DNA of 13,015 nt from JAHJGG01 sp041658785 (GTDB lineage Bacteria; Patescibacteriota; Patescibacteriia; Magasanikbacterales; UBA922): the NCBI GenBank assembly GCA_041658785.1, contig JBAZZL010000033.1:1-13015 (forward strand). The letters run 5' to 3'. The translations under genes were made by a program, and so were the position numbers. Positions 1 to 5,754 of the stretch are shown here, in pieces. How positions within the stretch are numbered: position 1 is the first letter of the stretch; every line of letters begins with the position of its first letter. A model generated the notes under the pieces. It was not told the origin of the DNA. It saw nothing but the letters and a program-made list of their open reading frames with translations, and searched no databases.

Positions 1-127
1 TACTGATAATCCTGATTTACGGATACTTACCGATTACTGATAATCCTGATTTACGGATACTTACCGATTACTGATAATCCTGATTTACGGATACTTACCG
101 ATTACTGATAATCCTGATTTACGGATA
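1..127. repeat. 34-bp tandem repeat, 3.7 copies
   Basis: The unit begins TACTGATAATCCTGATTTAC and has a period of exactly 34 bp. Copies start at 1, 35, 69 and 103; the fourth breaks off after 25 bases at 127. The copies are identical. There are no spacers between units, so this is not a CRISPR array. The array may extend left beyond the window. It lies just upstream of rplL, in what is usually the rplJ-rplL gap, but rplJ itself is not visible here. Confidence 0.95.
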
Positions 128-175
128 TTATGACACTGTCATCCGTAAATCAGGATTATCCGTTATCCGTAAGTA
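92..175. repeat. Inverted copy of the 34-bp unit forming a long hairpin
   Basis: Bases 141-175 are the reverse complement of 92-126 with 3 mismatches in 35; the inner 20 bp (107-126 with 141-160) are perfect. The 14-base loop contains a small dyad, TGACA-C-TGTCA, at 131-141. If transcribed as part of an rplJ-rplL message it would be a strong RNA hairpin about 30 nt before the rplL start. It lacks a T-run, so it is not a standard terminator. A role as RNA processing site, stabiliser or partial attenuator is inference. Confidence 0.85.
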
Positions 176-203
176 ATAATTAAATAATCTAATCAACAAA
201 TCT

Positions 204-668
204 ATGTCAGACGAACAAAAATCCGCCTCCGCTCCGGCTGCGGCGGACAAGCAGGAGGAAAAAAAGGAAGTAGTCGTTCCGGAGAAGTTTAAAACCCTCG
301 TGGAACAGGTGGAAAAGATGTCGGTATTAGATCTTTCCGAATTGGTGAAGATTCTGGAAGACAAATTCGGCGTTTCGGCCGCCCCGCAAGGCGGGGCCAT
401 GATGATGGCCTCTACGGCCGTCGGCAGCGCTGTTGGCGCTCCGGCCGCAGAGGAAAAGACGGAATTTACCGTCGAACTTGCCTCTGCCGGCGGCAACAAG
501 ATCGCGGTAATCAAAGCAGTAAAAGCGGCCACCGGTTTGGGACTCGCCGATGCCAAAGCATTGGTTGATGGCGCCCCAAAGGTGATCAAAGAGAACGTAA
601 AGAAGGAAGAAGCGGAAGCGATGAAAAAGGCGATTGAGGAAGCGGGCGGGAAGGTGGAGTTAAAATAA
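204..668 (+). CDS. rplL: Ribosomal protein bL12 (L7/L12)
   Basis: Stalk protein of the 50S subunit that recruits and stimulates translation GTPases (EF-G, EF-Tu, IF2). The 154-aa product has the expected layout. The N-terminal dimerisation and L10-binding domain is at about 26-56 (MSVLDLSELVKILEDKFGV). An Ala/Gly/Met-rich hinge covers about 57-82. The globular C-terminal domain is at about 85-154, with the family core NKIAVIKAVKAATGLGLADA and the ending EEAGGKVELK. Bacterial L7/L12 is usually 120-128 aa. The extra length is a charged, Ala-rich N-terminal extension of about 25 residues, so a later start would be the usual boundary. No in-frame Met lies between residue 1 and the domain, so ATG 204 is retained. 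There is no Shine-Dalgarno; the upstream bases are AT-rich. Expected partner rplJ would lie left of the window. Confidence 0.97.
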   Translation: MSDEQKSASAPAAADKQEEKKEVVVPEKFKTLVEQVEKMSVLDLSELVKILEDKFGVSAAPQGGAMMMASTAVGSAVGAPAAEEKTEFTVELASAGGNKIAVIKAVKAATGLGLADAKALVDGAPKVIKENVKKEEAEAMKKAIEEAGGKVELK

Positions 669-688
669 TTTTTTTGGTAAAAAACAAG

Positions 689-720
689 CCGTTCCGCAAT
701 GCGGGACGGTTTTGTTGTTT
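689..720 (+). terminator. Intrinsic terminator of rplL
   Basis: A 9-bp stem, CCGTTCCGC (689-697) with GCGGGACGG (701-709) and loop AAT, includes one G-T wobble. It is followed by a T-rich run to 722. It begins 20 bases after the rplL stop. Confidence 0.9.
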
Positions 721-734
721 TTGAAATTGAACAA

Positions 735-798
735 AATTATACAGAATTAAACAAAATTCAAATAATTTTGTATAATTTATTTTTAATTCTGTATAATT
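735..798. terminator. AT-rich nested hairpin between convergent genes, probable two-way terminator
   Basis: A 17-bp perfect inverted repeat pairs 735-751 (AATTATACAGAATTAAA) with 782-798. Inside it is a second hairpin, CAAAATT (752-758) with AATTTTG (764-770). T-runs and A-runs flank it on both sides. It lies 10 bp past the end of the leftward gene at 808, so it probably terminates that gene and backs up the rplL terminator. Confidence 0.65.
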
Positions 799-807
799 AT
801 TTTTAAT

Positions 808-3114
808 CTAAATTGAGAATTTGTATACTTTATTTTCATCCAACACGTAAACAATACCGCCAATCTCGTCAACCACCATGCCGGTGGGATTTTGCCATTC
901 CGCCGCGGTGTATTGCTGGAGTAATTTTCCTTCTTTATTCAATACCACCACCCGTTTATTTTTTGGTTCAAGTATGTAGATATTAAGAACATCATTATAG
1001 GTCCAAATGGCTGCAGGATTTTCTAGGGCCGGATCAAGTCCAGACACAACAAAATTTTGTTTATCTCCAGAAACAAATTTTAATATTTCTCCGTTTTGTT
1101 TTAGGACAAAGATGTCGCCGTCTACGGCAAGTGAAACAGCTCCTTCCAGATTGGCGCCCGCTGTCTTTATCCATGCGGAACCCCTATCATATCCGGTCTG
1201 TGTCGGGTTATGCTTGTATACTTGATTAGTTTTTGGGTCTAAAGTGTAAATTCGTCTGTTGTAAATAAAAATGCCATTTGCCGTTGTTCCGGATTGGGGG
1301 AACGAGATATCCTTTGTTGAGAGCGTAAAAGAATTTTTATCAAGTTGCGCAATAGTGTTATTAGCTGCCAAAAATACTATCATATCGTGTTCTTTTGGGG
1401 TGGATGCCGCCAGCAAATTCGGGATCGCTGTATGTTGTCTGGCGTCAACCGTTCCGGTATCTTGATCAATTACGTAAAGGTAATTGTCATTGTCGCCGTA
1501 GATGATTAGTTTTTCGTCAATGGCGGCCAGGTTGGAGGTATTTGCTTCCGGACGGAATTTCGCCACATCAGAAACAATTTCCGGCGGTACAATTTTAATC
1601 TTTCTTAATTTCATTAGAGATTTTTCGACTTCAACCGCCAGCTCATCAGCCTTGGTTTTTTCTTCTTTGGATTCCCTGGATAATTGTGAGATATTTTTTT
1701 CCGCTTCTTTCAACAGCTCAAATGCCTTGGTGTCATCTCCATAGACCATGCTCGCTTCCGCGGCGTCTTTTTTATCCGTTACCGCGGCAACGAGATTGAG
1801 ATAAACAAGCTGTCTTGCTTCACGGGCTTCTTTTGCTTTAATAAATAAAATACTGCTGATAAAAATGATAGCGAAAGCGACCGTTGCTAAAAGCAGGATT
1901 TTGCTTAGCAAAGGAAGGGACATTACCGAATCCTTGCGCTGGCGCAGGGAATATTTTATTTGATTTATAACCGCCTGTCTTTGTCCCGCTTTGTCTGTTA
2001 TGATGATGAAAAGAACGATAAAAATATCCTTGAGTATAATAATTATTCTTTTGATTATTAGAAATAAAAACTGTCCTATCATGAACAATGTCTTGCCAAG
2101 CCCAATGAGAATCACGCTGGCAAGCCTCTCTTTTTCCGCGCGCTTTTGTTCAGTCCTCGGCCGGTAGTTTGTTTCATTTTTTAGATCTTGCTGATTGGGC
2201 AGGCTGATAACTTTATTAATTTTTCTTTTATTTTTTTGCTCTTCTTCCTTTGGTTCTTCCTCTTCTTCTGATTTGCCGGAAAAATAAGATTTTATTACTT
2301 TTGATGTGTTGCTAAACAGCGGGGGGTGCAGGGTTTCATCGGTATCATGTTGCGCGTTGATTAATTTGTTTAGCGAGTCGGCTGATCCGCGTTTTAGGTG
2401 CGACGGCATTCGGCCGGTTTTAGGCAATTGATTTTTTTGGATAAGACGGAAGAGTATGCCGCCGAAAGATTTGCCGCTTCTCAAATTTGCCAAAACTTTT
2501 TGGATATGATTTACGCTTTGCCGCGTACTGCGTGAAGTAATGATTTTTTGCAGGCGATCATCAGAAAGATATTCATAAACATACGGAGTGGATACAAAAA
2601 AATAATCTTCGGCCTGAATATTGCCCTGCATAAATTCAGAAAATAATTGTTTTTTGGGAGACTTGTCTTGTTCTTCATTTTTTTCTTCAATAAGGTTTAT
2701 TTTTGTATACCCTTGTTTGCTTTTATATAAAACAAATGCTTTTATATCGCCATGATAGGCGAAGGATATTTCATTTTCCCGAATTGCGCCGACCAAGCAA
2801 TGAATATGGGATTTTTTGTATTCCAAAAGATGATGGCTGCGCCGATTTATATATTCAAGCGTGATCTCCAGCGCTTCTGTTCCTCCCTCATCGCTTGTTT
2901 CATAGTAGCCAGACTCCAAATCGTCTATCATCTGCTGTACTCGTTCAATTATTTCTATTGAGCCGTTTTCTATTTCGGCTACAGCAAAAAAATAGCCCTT
3001 TTTTTGCTCTTCAGGAGTGGATGGTTCGGTTATATGCAGCAAGACATGCGAATTTTTTTGATCTTTGCCTTCAACAAAGAATTCATGTAACTCCAATATA
3101 TCCATATATGCCAA
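808..3114 (-). CDS. Membrane protein with PP2C-like pseudophosphatase domain and C-terminal beta-propeller
   Basis: 768 aa, function unknown. Residues about 20-225 have the strand pattern of a PPM/PP2C fold: YFFAVAEIENG sits where the family has its DGMGG motif, HGDIKAFVLY matches the usual GDSRAYL strand, and YFFVSTPYVYEYLSD matches the strand that normally carries TDG. All the metal-binding Asp positions appear lost, so catalysis is unlikely. Residues 281-330 are a highly charged Glu/Lys linker. Hydrophobic stretches at about 332-372 and 403-425 are membrane segments, followed by a predicted coiled coil at about 448-505. Residues about 520-768 contain repeated strand motifs (LIIYGDNDNYLYVID, GGIVYVLDENKVYKF) typical of NHL/beta-propeller blades. 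Inference: a cytosolic sensory or scaffold domain coupled through the membrane to an external propeller. Met4 is an alternative start; ATG 3114 is about 20 nt from the predicted transcription start. No Shine-Dalgarno. Confidence 0.8.
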   Translation of the reverse strand: MAYMDILELHEFFVEGKDQKNSHVLLHITEPSTPEEQKKGYFFAVAEIENGSIEIIERVQQMIDDLESGYYETSDEGGTEALEITLEYINRRSHHLLEYKKSHIHCLVGAIRENEISFAYHGDIKAFVLYKSKQGYTKINLIEEKNEEQDKSPKKQLFSEFMQGNIQAEDYFFVSTPYVYEYLSDDRLQKIITSRSTRQSVNHIQKVLANLRSGKSFGGILFRLIQKNQLPKTGRMPSHLKRGSADSLNKLINAQHDTDETLHPPLFSNTSKVIKSYFSGKSEEEEEPKEEEQKNKRKINKVISLPNQQDLKNETNYRPRTEQKRAEKERLASVILIGLGKTLFMIGQFLFLIIKRIIIILKDIFIVLFIIITDKAGQRQAVINQIKYSLRQRKDSVMSLPLLSKILLLATVAFAIIFISSILFIKAKEAREARQLVYLNLVAAVTDKKDAAEASMVYGDDTKAFELLKEAEKNISQLSRESKEEKTKADELAVEVEKSLMKLRKIKIVPPEIVSDVAKFRPEANTSNLAAIDEKLIIYGDNDNYLYVIDQDTGTVDARQHTAIPNLLAASTPKEHDMIVFLAANNTIAQLDKNSFTLSTKDISFPQSGTTANGIFIYNRRIYTLDPKTNQVYKHNPTQTGYDRGSAWIKTAGANLEGAVSLAVDGDIFVLKQNGEILKFVSGDKQNFVVSGLDPALENPAAIWTYNDVLNIYILEPKNKRVVVLNKEGKLLQQYTAAEWQNPTGMVVDEIGGIVYVLDENKVYKFSI

Positions 3115-3140
3115 TAATTTTGACTTTCTTAAGCAAGCTT

Positions 3141-3169
3141 AGTATACTATATTTGTTTATAGCAAGCAA
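3141..3169 (-). promoter_or_regulatory. Sigma70-type promoter for the PP2C-like/propeller gene
   Basis: On the minus strand: TTGCTT (3169-3164), a 17-bp spacer, TATACT (3146-3141). The start codon at 3114 lies 26 bases beyond the -10 box, giving a short leader without a ribosome binding site. Confidence 0.75.
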
Positions 3170-3262
3170 CACTCATGTTTTGGGATAATTTTCAAATTCG
3201 CGTTTTACGTTATTCCGCGCCCACGGCGCCAACGGCTTGGGCTGAGCAGCGATGATGTATTT

Positions 3263-3859
3263 ATGATTGAACACCTTTTTGGTTCAAAAACAAGAGCGAA
3301 TTTATTGCGCGTTTTTTTCCGCCAGCCGGAAAGAGCGTTTTTTGTCCGTGAACTGACTCGTTTGCTGGACGTGCAGATCAATGCCGTAAGGAGGGAGCTT
3401 GAGCTTCTTTTGAGACTGGGCTTGATTATCAAGATTGATTTTGAGCCCGAGGAAAAGATGAAAAAAGCGGGATCAGGGTTGCGAAAATATTACCGGCTGG
3501 ATCAGTCAGCTGTTTTGTATTTGGAGTTGCAGGCTCTTCTTTTAAAATCACAATTACTTGATGAACAAGAGCTGGTTCGGGAGATGATTGACAAAGCGGG
3601 GTGGATTCAATTATTTCTTTTTACTGGCAGGTTTACCGCCGACAAGCGCGCCCCAATCGATATTTTGTTGGTGGGCGAACTAAAAGAACGATCAGTAGAT
3701 AAGGTGATCAAAAAATATGAAAAGAAATTTGGTTTTTCAATCAGGTATACGACGATGAGCAAAAAAGAATTTTTTGAGCGCCGGCAGATGATGGATAAAT
3801 TTTTGTATTCAATATTTGAATCGGATAATATGAAAGTGGTGGATGAGCTTGGAGTTTGA
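3263..3859 (+). CDS. Winged-helix DNA-binding protein with degenerate nucleotidyltransferase-like domain
   Basis: 198 aa. Residues 1-80 form a winged helix: FGSKTRANLLRVFFRQPERA, then the recognition-helix region VRELTRLLDVQINAVRRELE, then a beta wing with the basic linker KKAGSGLRKYYRLD. Residues about 110-185 look like a minimal (MNT-type) nucleotidyltransferase fold: strand LFLFTGRF, strand PIDILLVGEL (Asp133 in the position of the metal-binding Asp), then helices. The usual GS motif before the catalytic Asp is absent (TGRF instead), so transferase activity is doubtful. This architecture is, as far as I recall, frequent in Parcubacteria and is generally annotated only as a transcriptional regulator. 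It is the first gene of a rightward run with tsaB (34 bp later) and mtnA. A small GC hairpin (3219-3223 with 3238-3242) lies in its leader. No Shine-Dalgarno is present. Confidence 0.75.
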   Translation: MIEHLFGSKTRANLLRVFFRQPERAFFVRELTRLLDVQINAVRRELELLLRLGLIIKIDFEPEEKMKKAGSGLRKYYRLDQSAVLYLELQALLLKSQLLDEQELVREMIDKAGWIQLFLFTGRFTADKRAPIDILLVGELKERSVDKVIKKYEKKFGFSIRYTTMSKKEFFERRQMMDKFLYSIFESDNMKVVDELGV

Positions 3860-3860
3860 T

Positions 3861-3894
3861 GATTTCAGATTGTAGATTTCAGATTTTGGATTTA
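3861..3894 (+). repeat. 14-bp local duplication abutting the tsaB start
   Basis: GATTTCAGATTGTA (3861-3874) is followed by a second GATTTCAGATT at 3875-3885 and a partial third copy (GATTT, 3889-3893) running into the ATG at 3894. Period 14, about 2.4 copies. Confidence 0.8.
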
Positions 3895-4274
3895 TGTATT
3901 TGCTTGTTAATCTTTCAGAAAAAGAAAAAATTCGGCTTGCTATATTTGATGAGCAAAGACGAAAAGATTGCCAATCTTTCGGCCAGAACCGAGCACTTCT
4001 TTTTTGTATAGATGGATTTTTGCGGGAACATGGGCAAGATAAAAAAGAGGTCCAAGGCATTATGGCGGTGGTGGGGGAGGGAAGTTTTACCAGCACGCGC
4101 TTGGCAGTGACTGTCGCGAATGCTTTTGCCTATGCATTGCAAATTCCACTTTTGGCGGTTAATAAAAATCAGGTGGATAAGGCGCAGGATTTAATTCCAA
4201 AATTATTAAAACAGCCCAAAGGACGCTATATTTCGGCAACTTATTCGGGAGAGCCGAATATCCGTATAAAGTAG
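3894..4274 (+). CDS. tsaB: TsaB-like protein (tRNA t6A synthesis), short form
   Basis: TsaB is the non-catalytic partner of TsaD in making N6-threonylcarbamoyl-adenosine at position 37 of ANN-reading tRNAs. The match rests on GEGSFTSTRLAVTVANAFAY (61-80) followed by ALQIPLLAVN, which corresponds to the family's GPGSFTGLRIG...ANALAYALGIPLVGV. The N-terminal MYLLVNLS stands where the family has an IDTS strand and turn. At 126 aa it is about half the usual length (roughly 220-235). Only the first ASKHA-type subdomain, which forms the TsaB-TsaD interface, is kept; the second half is absent. Departures at the GPGSFTG and IDTS motifs suggest relaxed constraint, but the family is already non-catalytic. 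The ending ATYSGEPNIRIK looks like a natural C-terminus. No Shine-Dalgarno is seen. It sits between the winged-helix gene and mtnA. Confidence 0.75.
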   Translation: MYLLVNLSEKEKIRLAIFDEQRRKDCQSFGQNRALLFCIDGFLREHGQDKKEVQGIMAVVGEGSFTSTRLAVTVANAFAYALQIPLLAVNKNQVDKAQDLIPKLLKQPKGRYISATYSGEPNIRIK

Positions 4275-4282
4275 TTAAGTTG

Positions 4283-4351
4283 TCCCGCAGCGAGCGGGAT
4301 CCCGTCACCGCAACGAAGCGGGACCCCGTTCGCTACGGGGCTGTGGCGGGA
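4283..4351. repeat. GC-rich multi-hairpin palindromic element
   Basis: Outer arms TCCCGC (4283-4288) and GCGGGA (4346-4351) enclose several hairpins: CCCGC/GCGGG (4284-4298), the perfect palindrome CGGGATCCCG (4295-4304) and CCCCGT/ACGGGG (4324-4340). The AGCGAGCGGG and CGAAGCGGG phrases look like diverged copies of one another. Its GC content is far above the flanks. It has no T-run, so a REP-like or MITE-like intergenic element fits better than a terminator. Confidence 0.65.
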
Positions 4352-4389
4352 TAAGTAGTAAGTAGTAGAGTAGTAAGTTGTAAGTTGGA
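4352..4389 (+). repeat. Short tandem phrases before mtnA
   Basis: Imperfect repeats of AGTAGTA pass into TAAGTTG repeats (TAAGTTGTAAGTTG at 4375-4388). Together they fill the space between the palindromic element and the mtnA leader. Confidence 0.7.
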
Positions 4390-4399
4390 TCAGTGAAAT

Positions 4400-5461
4400 A
4401 TGAAAGTAAATAATCGAGATTACCGCACTGTTTGGATGGAAGGAATGTCCGTGTTTTTCATTGAACAAAATTTATTACCATTTGAATTCAAGATATTTGA
4501 AGCGAAGACATATCTTGATACTTGTAATGCGATCAAAACCATGATTGTGCGCGGGGCGGGAGCAATCGGGGCCGGAGCCGGGTTTGGCATGGCCCAGGCT
4601 TTTTTGACTGCGCCAGAGAACGGATTTTGGGATTACGCGGAAAAAGCAAAAAAAGACATTGAAGCAACCAGGCCGACGGCGCAGAATTTATTTTACGCTG
4701 CTAATCGCGTTTTTAATGCAGCCAAAGATTCGGAGAGTCCAAAAGAAACGGCTGTTCTTGAAGCGCAAAAAATTGCTGACAGGGACGCGGCCGACAGCAG
4801 AAAGATCGGCGAGTATGGCAACGAGTTAATCAAAGATGCTTTTAACATAGAAACTCATTGCAATGCGGGCTGGCTGGCTTTTGTTGATTACGGCACAGCT
4901 TTATCTCCTATCTACACCGCGCATCGAGCAGGCAAGAAAGTGTTTGTTTATGTAGATGAAACCCGTCCGCGCTCTCAAGGAGCGAGGCTGACTGCATGGG
5001 AATTGAAAAACGAGGGCGTGCCCCATGTGATTATTCCGGATAATGCAGGCGCGCATCTCATGTCTCATGGCAAAATTGATATGGTAATAGTAGGCGCCGA
5101 CAGAATTGCGAGAAACGGCGATGTCGCCAACAAAATCGGCACGCTGGAAAAGGCAATTTGCGCAAAAGAATATGGGATACCTTTTTATGTTGCCGCGCCG
5201 ATATCTACCATTGATTTGAATTGTCCGTCCGGCAAAGATATTCCGATTGAAGAAAGAAGCCAGGACGAAGTTTTATACCAAACAGGCATTGATGAGAGGG
5301 GAAATTTAAGAAAAATTTTGGTTTGTTCACCAGAATCAGAAGCGTTGAATCCGACGTTTGACGTAACGCCGGCGGAATATATTGCTGGGATTATAACGGA
5401 GAAGGGGATTGTGGAGGCAAGTGAAGAAACGATTGTAGATTTGTTGGGCAGTGAAAAATAA
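4400..5461 (+). CDS. mtnA: Methylthioribose-1-phosphate isomerase family (MtnA-like)
   Basis: Aldose-ketose isomerase of the eIF2B-related family, converting 5-methylthioribose-1-phosphate (or 5-deoxyribose-1-phosphate) to the ribulose-1-phosphate. Full length, 353 aa. Landmarks: VRGAGAIG (50-57; the family usually has VRGAPAIG), RPTAQNL (91-97), THCNAG (152-157) with the proposed catalytic Cys154, DETRPRSQGARLTAWEL (186-202), GADRIARNGDVANKIGT (232-248) with catalytic Asp234, and the C-terminal NPTFDVTPAEYIAGIITEKG. The N-terminal domain is present, which favours MtnA over archaeal-type ribose-1,5-bisphosphate isomerase, a shorter relative used with RuBisCO in the AMP pathway; that alternative is not fully excluded. 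ATG 4400 places the usual N-terminal strand correctly. The class II aldolase gene 293 bp downstream suggests a joint salvage role. The leftward tRNA terminator's T-run overlaps the last codons of this gene. Confidence 0.9.
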   Translation: MKVNNRDYRTVWMEGMSVFFIEQNLLPFEFKIFEAKTYLDTCNAIKTMIVRGAGAIGAGAGFGMAQAFLTAPENGFWDYAEKAKKDIEATRPTAQNLFYAANRVFNAAKDSESPKETAVLEAQKIADRDAADSRKIGEYGNELIKDAFNIETHCNAGWLAFVDYGTALSPIYTAHRAGKKVFVYVDETRPRSQGARLTAWELKNEGVPHVIIPDNAGAHLMSHGKIDMVIVGADRIARNGDVANKIGTLEKAICAKEYGIPFYVAAPISTIDLNCPSGKDIPIEERSQDEVLYQTGIDERGNLRKILVCSPESEALNPTFDVTPAEYIAGIITEKGIVEASEETIVDLLGSEK

Positions 5462-5487
5462 AAAATCCTGAATTCTTTGTTCAGGAT
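5454..5487 (-). terminator. Intrinsic terminator of tRNA-Ser
   Basis: Minus-strand stem ATCCTGAA (5487-5480) pairs with TTCAGGAT (5472-5465) over a 7-nt loop. It is followed by a U-rich tract, TTTTT-A-TTTTT (5464-5454), which runs into the 3' end of mtnA. It lies 9 bases after the tRNA discriminator. The hairpin alone might also help end the mtnA message. Confidence 0.85.
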
Positions 5488-5496
5488 ACTTTATCG

Positions 5497-5585
5497 CGGA
5501 GGGCAGTGGAATCGAACCACATTCCTCTGCGAAGAGGAACCTGCAAGGTTTCAATTTGTGCCCCGACCATCAGGGAATACCCTCC
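5497..5585 (-). tRNA. tRNA-Ser(UGA), type II, with mispaired anticodon stem
   Basis: 89 nt. The acceptor GGAGGGT pairs with GCCCTCC (one T-G), with discriminator G at 5497 and no encoded CCA. A D arm has stem CCC/GGG around TGATGGTC. A long variable arm has 7 bp, TTCCTCT/AGAGGAA, with loop TCGC. The T arm GTGG-TTCGATT-CCAC directly abuts the acceptor, with a T-T mismatch at its base. G1-C72, G2-C71, A3-T70, G73 and the long variable arm are serine identity features. The anticodon loop is ATTGAAA, giving anticodon TGA (serine codon UCA). The fault is in the anticodon stem: 27-31 is CACAA against 39-43 CCTTG, only two pairs, whereas CAAGG would pair fully. Either the gene is degenerate, or its product is unusual. 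Leader bases GCGGAGG (5596-5590) could also pair with the 3' CCTCCGC. Confidence 0.8.
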
Positions 5586-5603
5586 TGCTCCTCCGCAGGT
5601 GAG

Positions 5604-5632
5604 AGTATAACATAAGTTTTATAAAAAATAAA
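5604..5632 (-). promoter_or_regulatory. Extended -10 promoter of the tRNA gene
   Basis: Minus strand: TGTTATACT (5612-5604) is an extended -10 (TG-N-TATACT). A weak -35, TTTATT (5632-5627), is spaced 17 bp away and overlaps the end of the upstream terminator. The predicted start is about 12 nt before the mature tRNA 5' end. Confidence 0.65.
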
Positions 5633-5657
5633 CAATCTTCGTTGCCGAAGACTGTTT
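5623..5657 (-). terminator. Intrinsic terminator of the short RNA
   Basis: A 12-bp minus-strand stem AAACAGTCTTCG/CGAAGATTGTTT (5657-5646 with 5641-5630) has one G-U pair and a GCAA (GNRA) tetraloop, followed by A and six T (5628-5623). The pairing is perfect only on the minus strand: the plus strand has A-C where the minus strand has G-U. This supports leftward transcription. Confidence 0.85.
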
Positions 5658-5699
5658 ACAAATTCCTCTTAAAAGGAATGTGGTTCACAAATTGAAACC
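5623..5699 (-). ncRNA. Candidate short RNA (about 77 nt) complementary to the adjacent tRNA-Ser
   Basis: A consensus promoter and a GNRA terminator bracket about 77 nt with no usable ORF. The predicted +1 is G5699. Bases 1-14 of the RNA (GGTTTCAATTTGTG) are the exact complement of tRNA positions 27-40 (5560-5547), covering the whole anticodon loop. Bases 14-26 (GAACCACATTCCT) complement the tRNA variable-arm 3' side, T stem and TTC of the T loop. Bases 30-37 (AAGAGGAA) complement the variable-arm 5' side. The order of the complementary blocks is permuted relative to the tRNA, so the two regions cannot pair as one continuous duplex. The RNA could itself fold as GGTTT/GAACC, then a TTCCT/AGGAA hairpin, then the terminator. 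No known RNA family is recognised. Function is inference: a tRNA antisense regulator, sponge or guide, or simply a rearranged inverted duplication of tRNA segments. Confidence 0.6.
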
Positions 5700-5705
5700 A
5701 AAATT

Positions 5706-5735
5706 AGTATAGCACAACTGCAATTTTTTTGTCAA
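5706..5735 (-). promoter_or_regulatory. Consensus promoter of the short RNA
   Basis: Minus strand: TTGACA (5735-5730), an 18-bp spacer, TATACT (5711-5706). It is the strongest-looking leftward promoter in the window. A start 7 nt beyond the -10 falls on G5699, the first base of the tRNA-complementary block. It lies 20-49 bp upstream of the divergent aldolase start at 5755, so the two could interfere. Confidence 0.8.
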
Positions 5736-5754
5736 GTTAAGTGGGGATAAAATT

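Noticed and set aside
1..127. Possible CRISPR array
   Set aside because: The 34-bp units touch each other with no spacers of differing sequence, and no cas genes are present.
128..589. 153-codon leftward reading frame over rplL
   Set aside because: It is an antisense shadow of the well-supported rplL gene; its low-complexity Ser/Ala translation mirrors rplL codon use.
5541..5561. Anticodon GAA (tRNA-Phe) reading of the loop
   Set aside because: The stem for that register is no better, and the long variable arm and serine-type acceptor do not fit tRNA-Phe.
5497..5585. Selenocysteine tRNA
   Set aside because: The anticodon reads TGA, not TCA, and the acceptor plus T arm fit the normal 7 + 5 pattern rather than the longer tRNA-Sec form.
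5490..5596. tRNA with acceptor GCGGAGG/CCTCCGC
   Set aside because: This longer pairing leaves three extra bases between the T arm and the acceptor. The GGAGGGT/GCCCTCC version gives exact tRNA spacing and serine identity bases.
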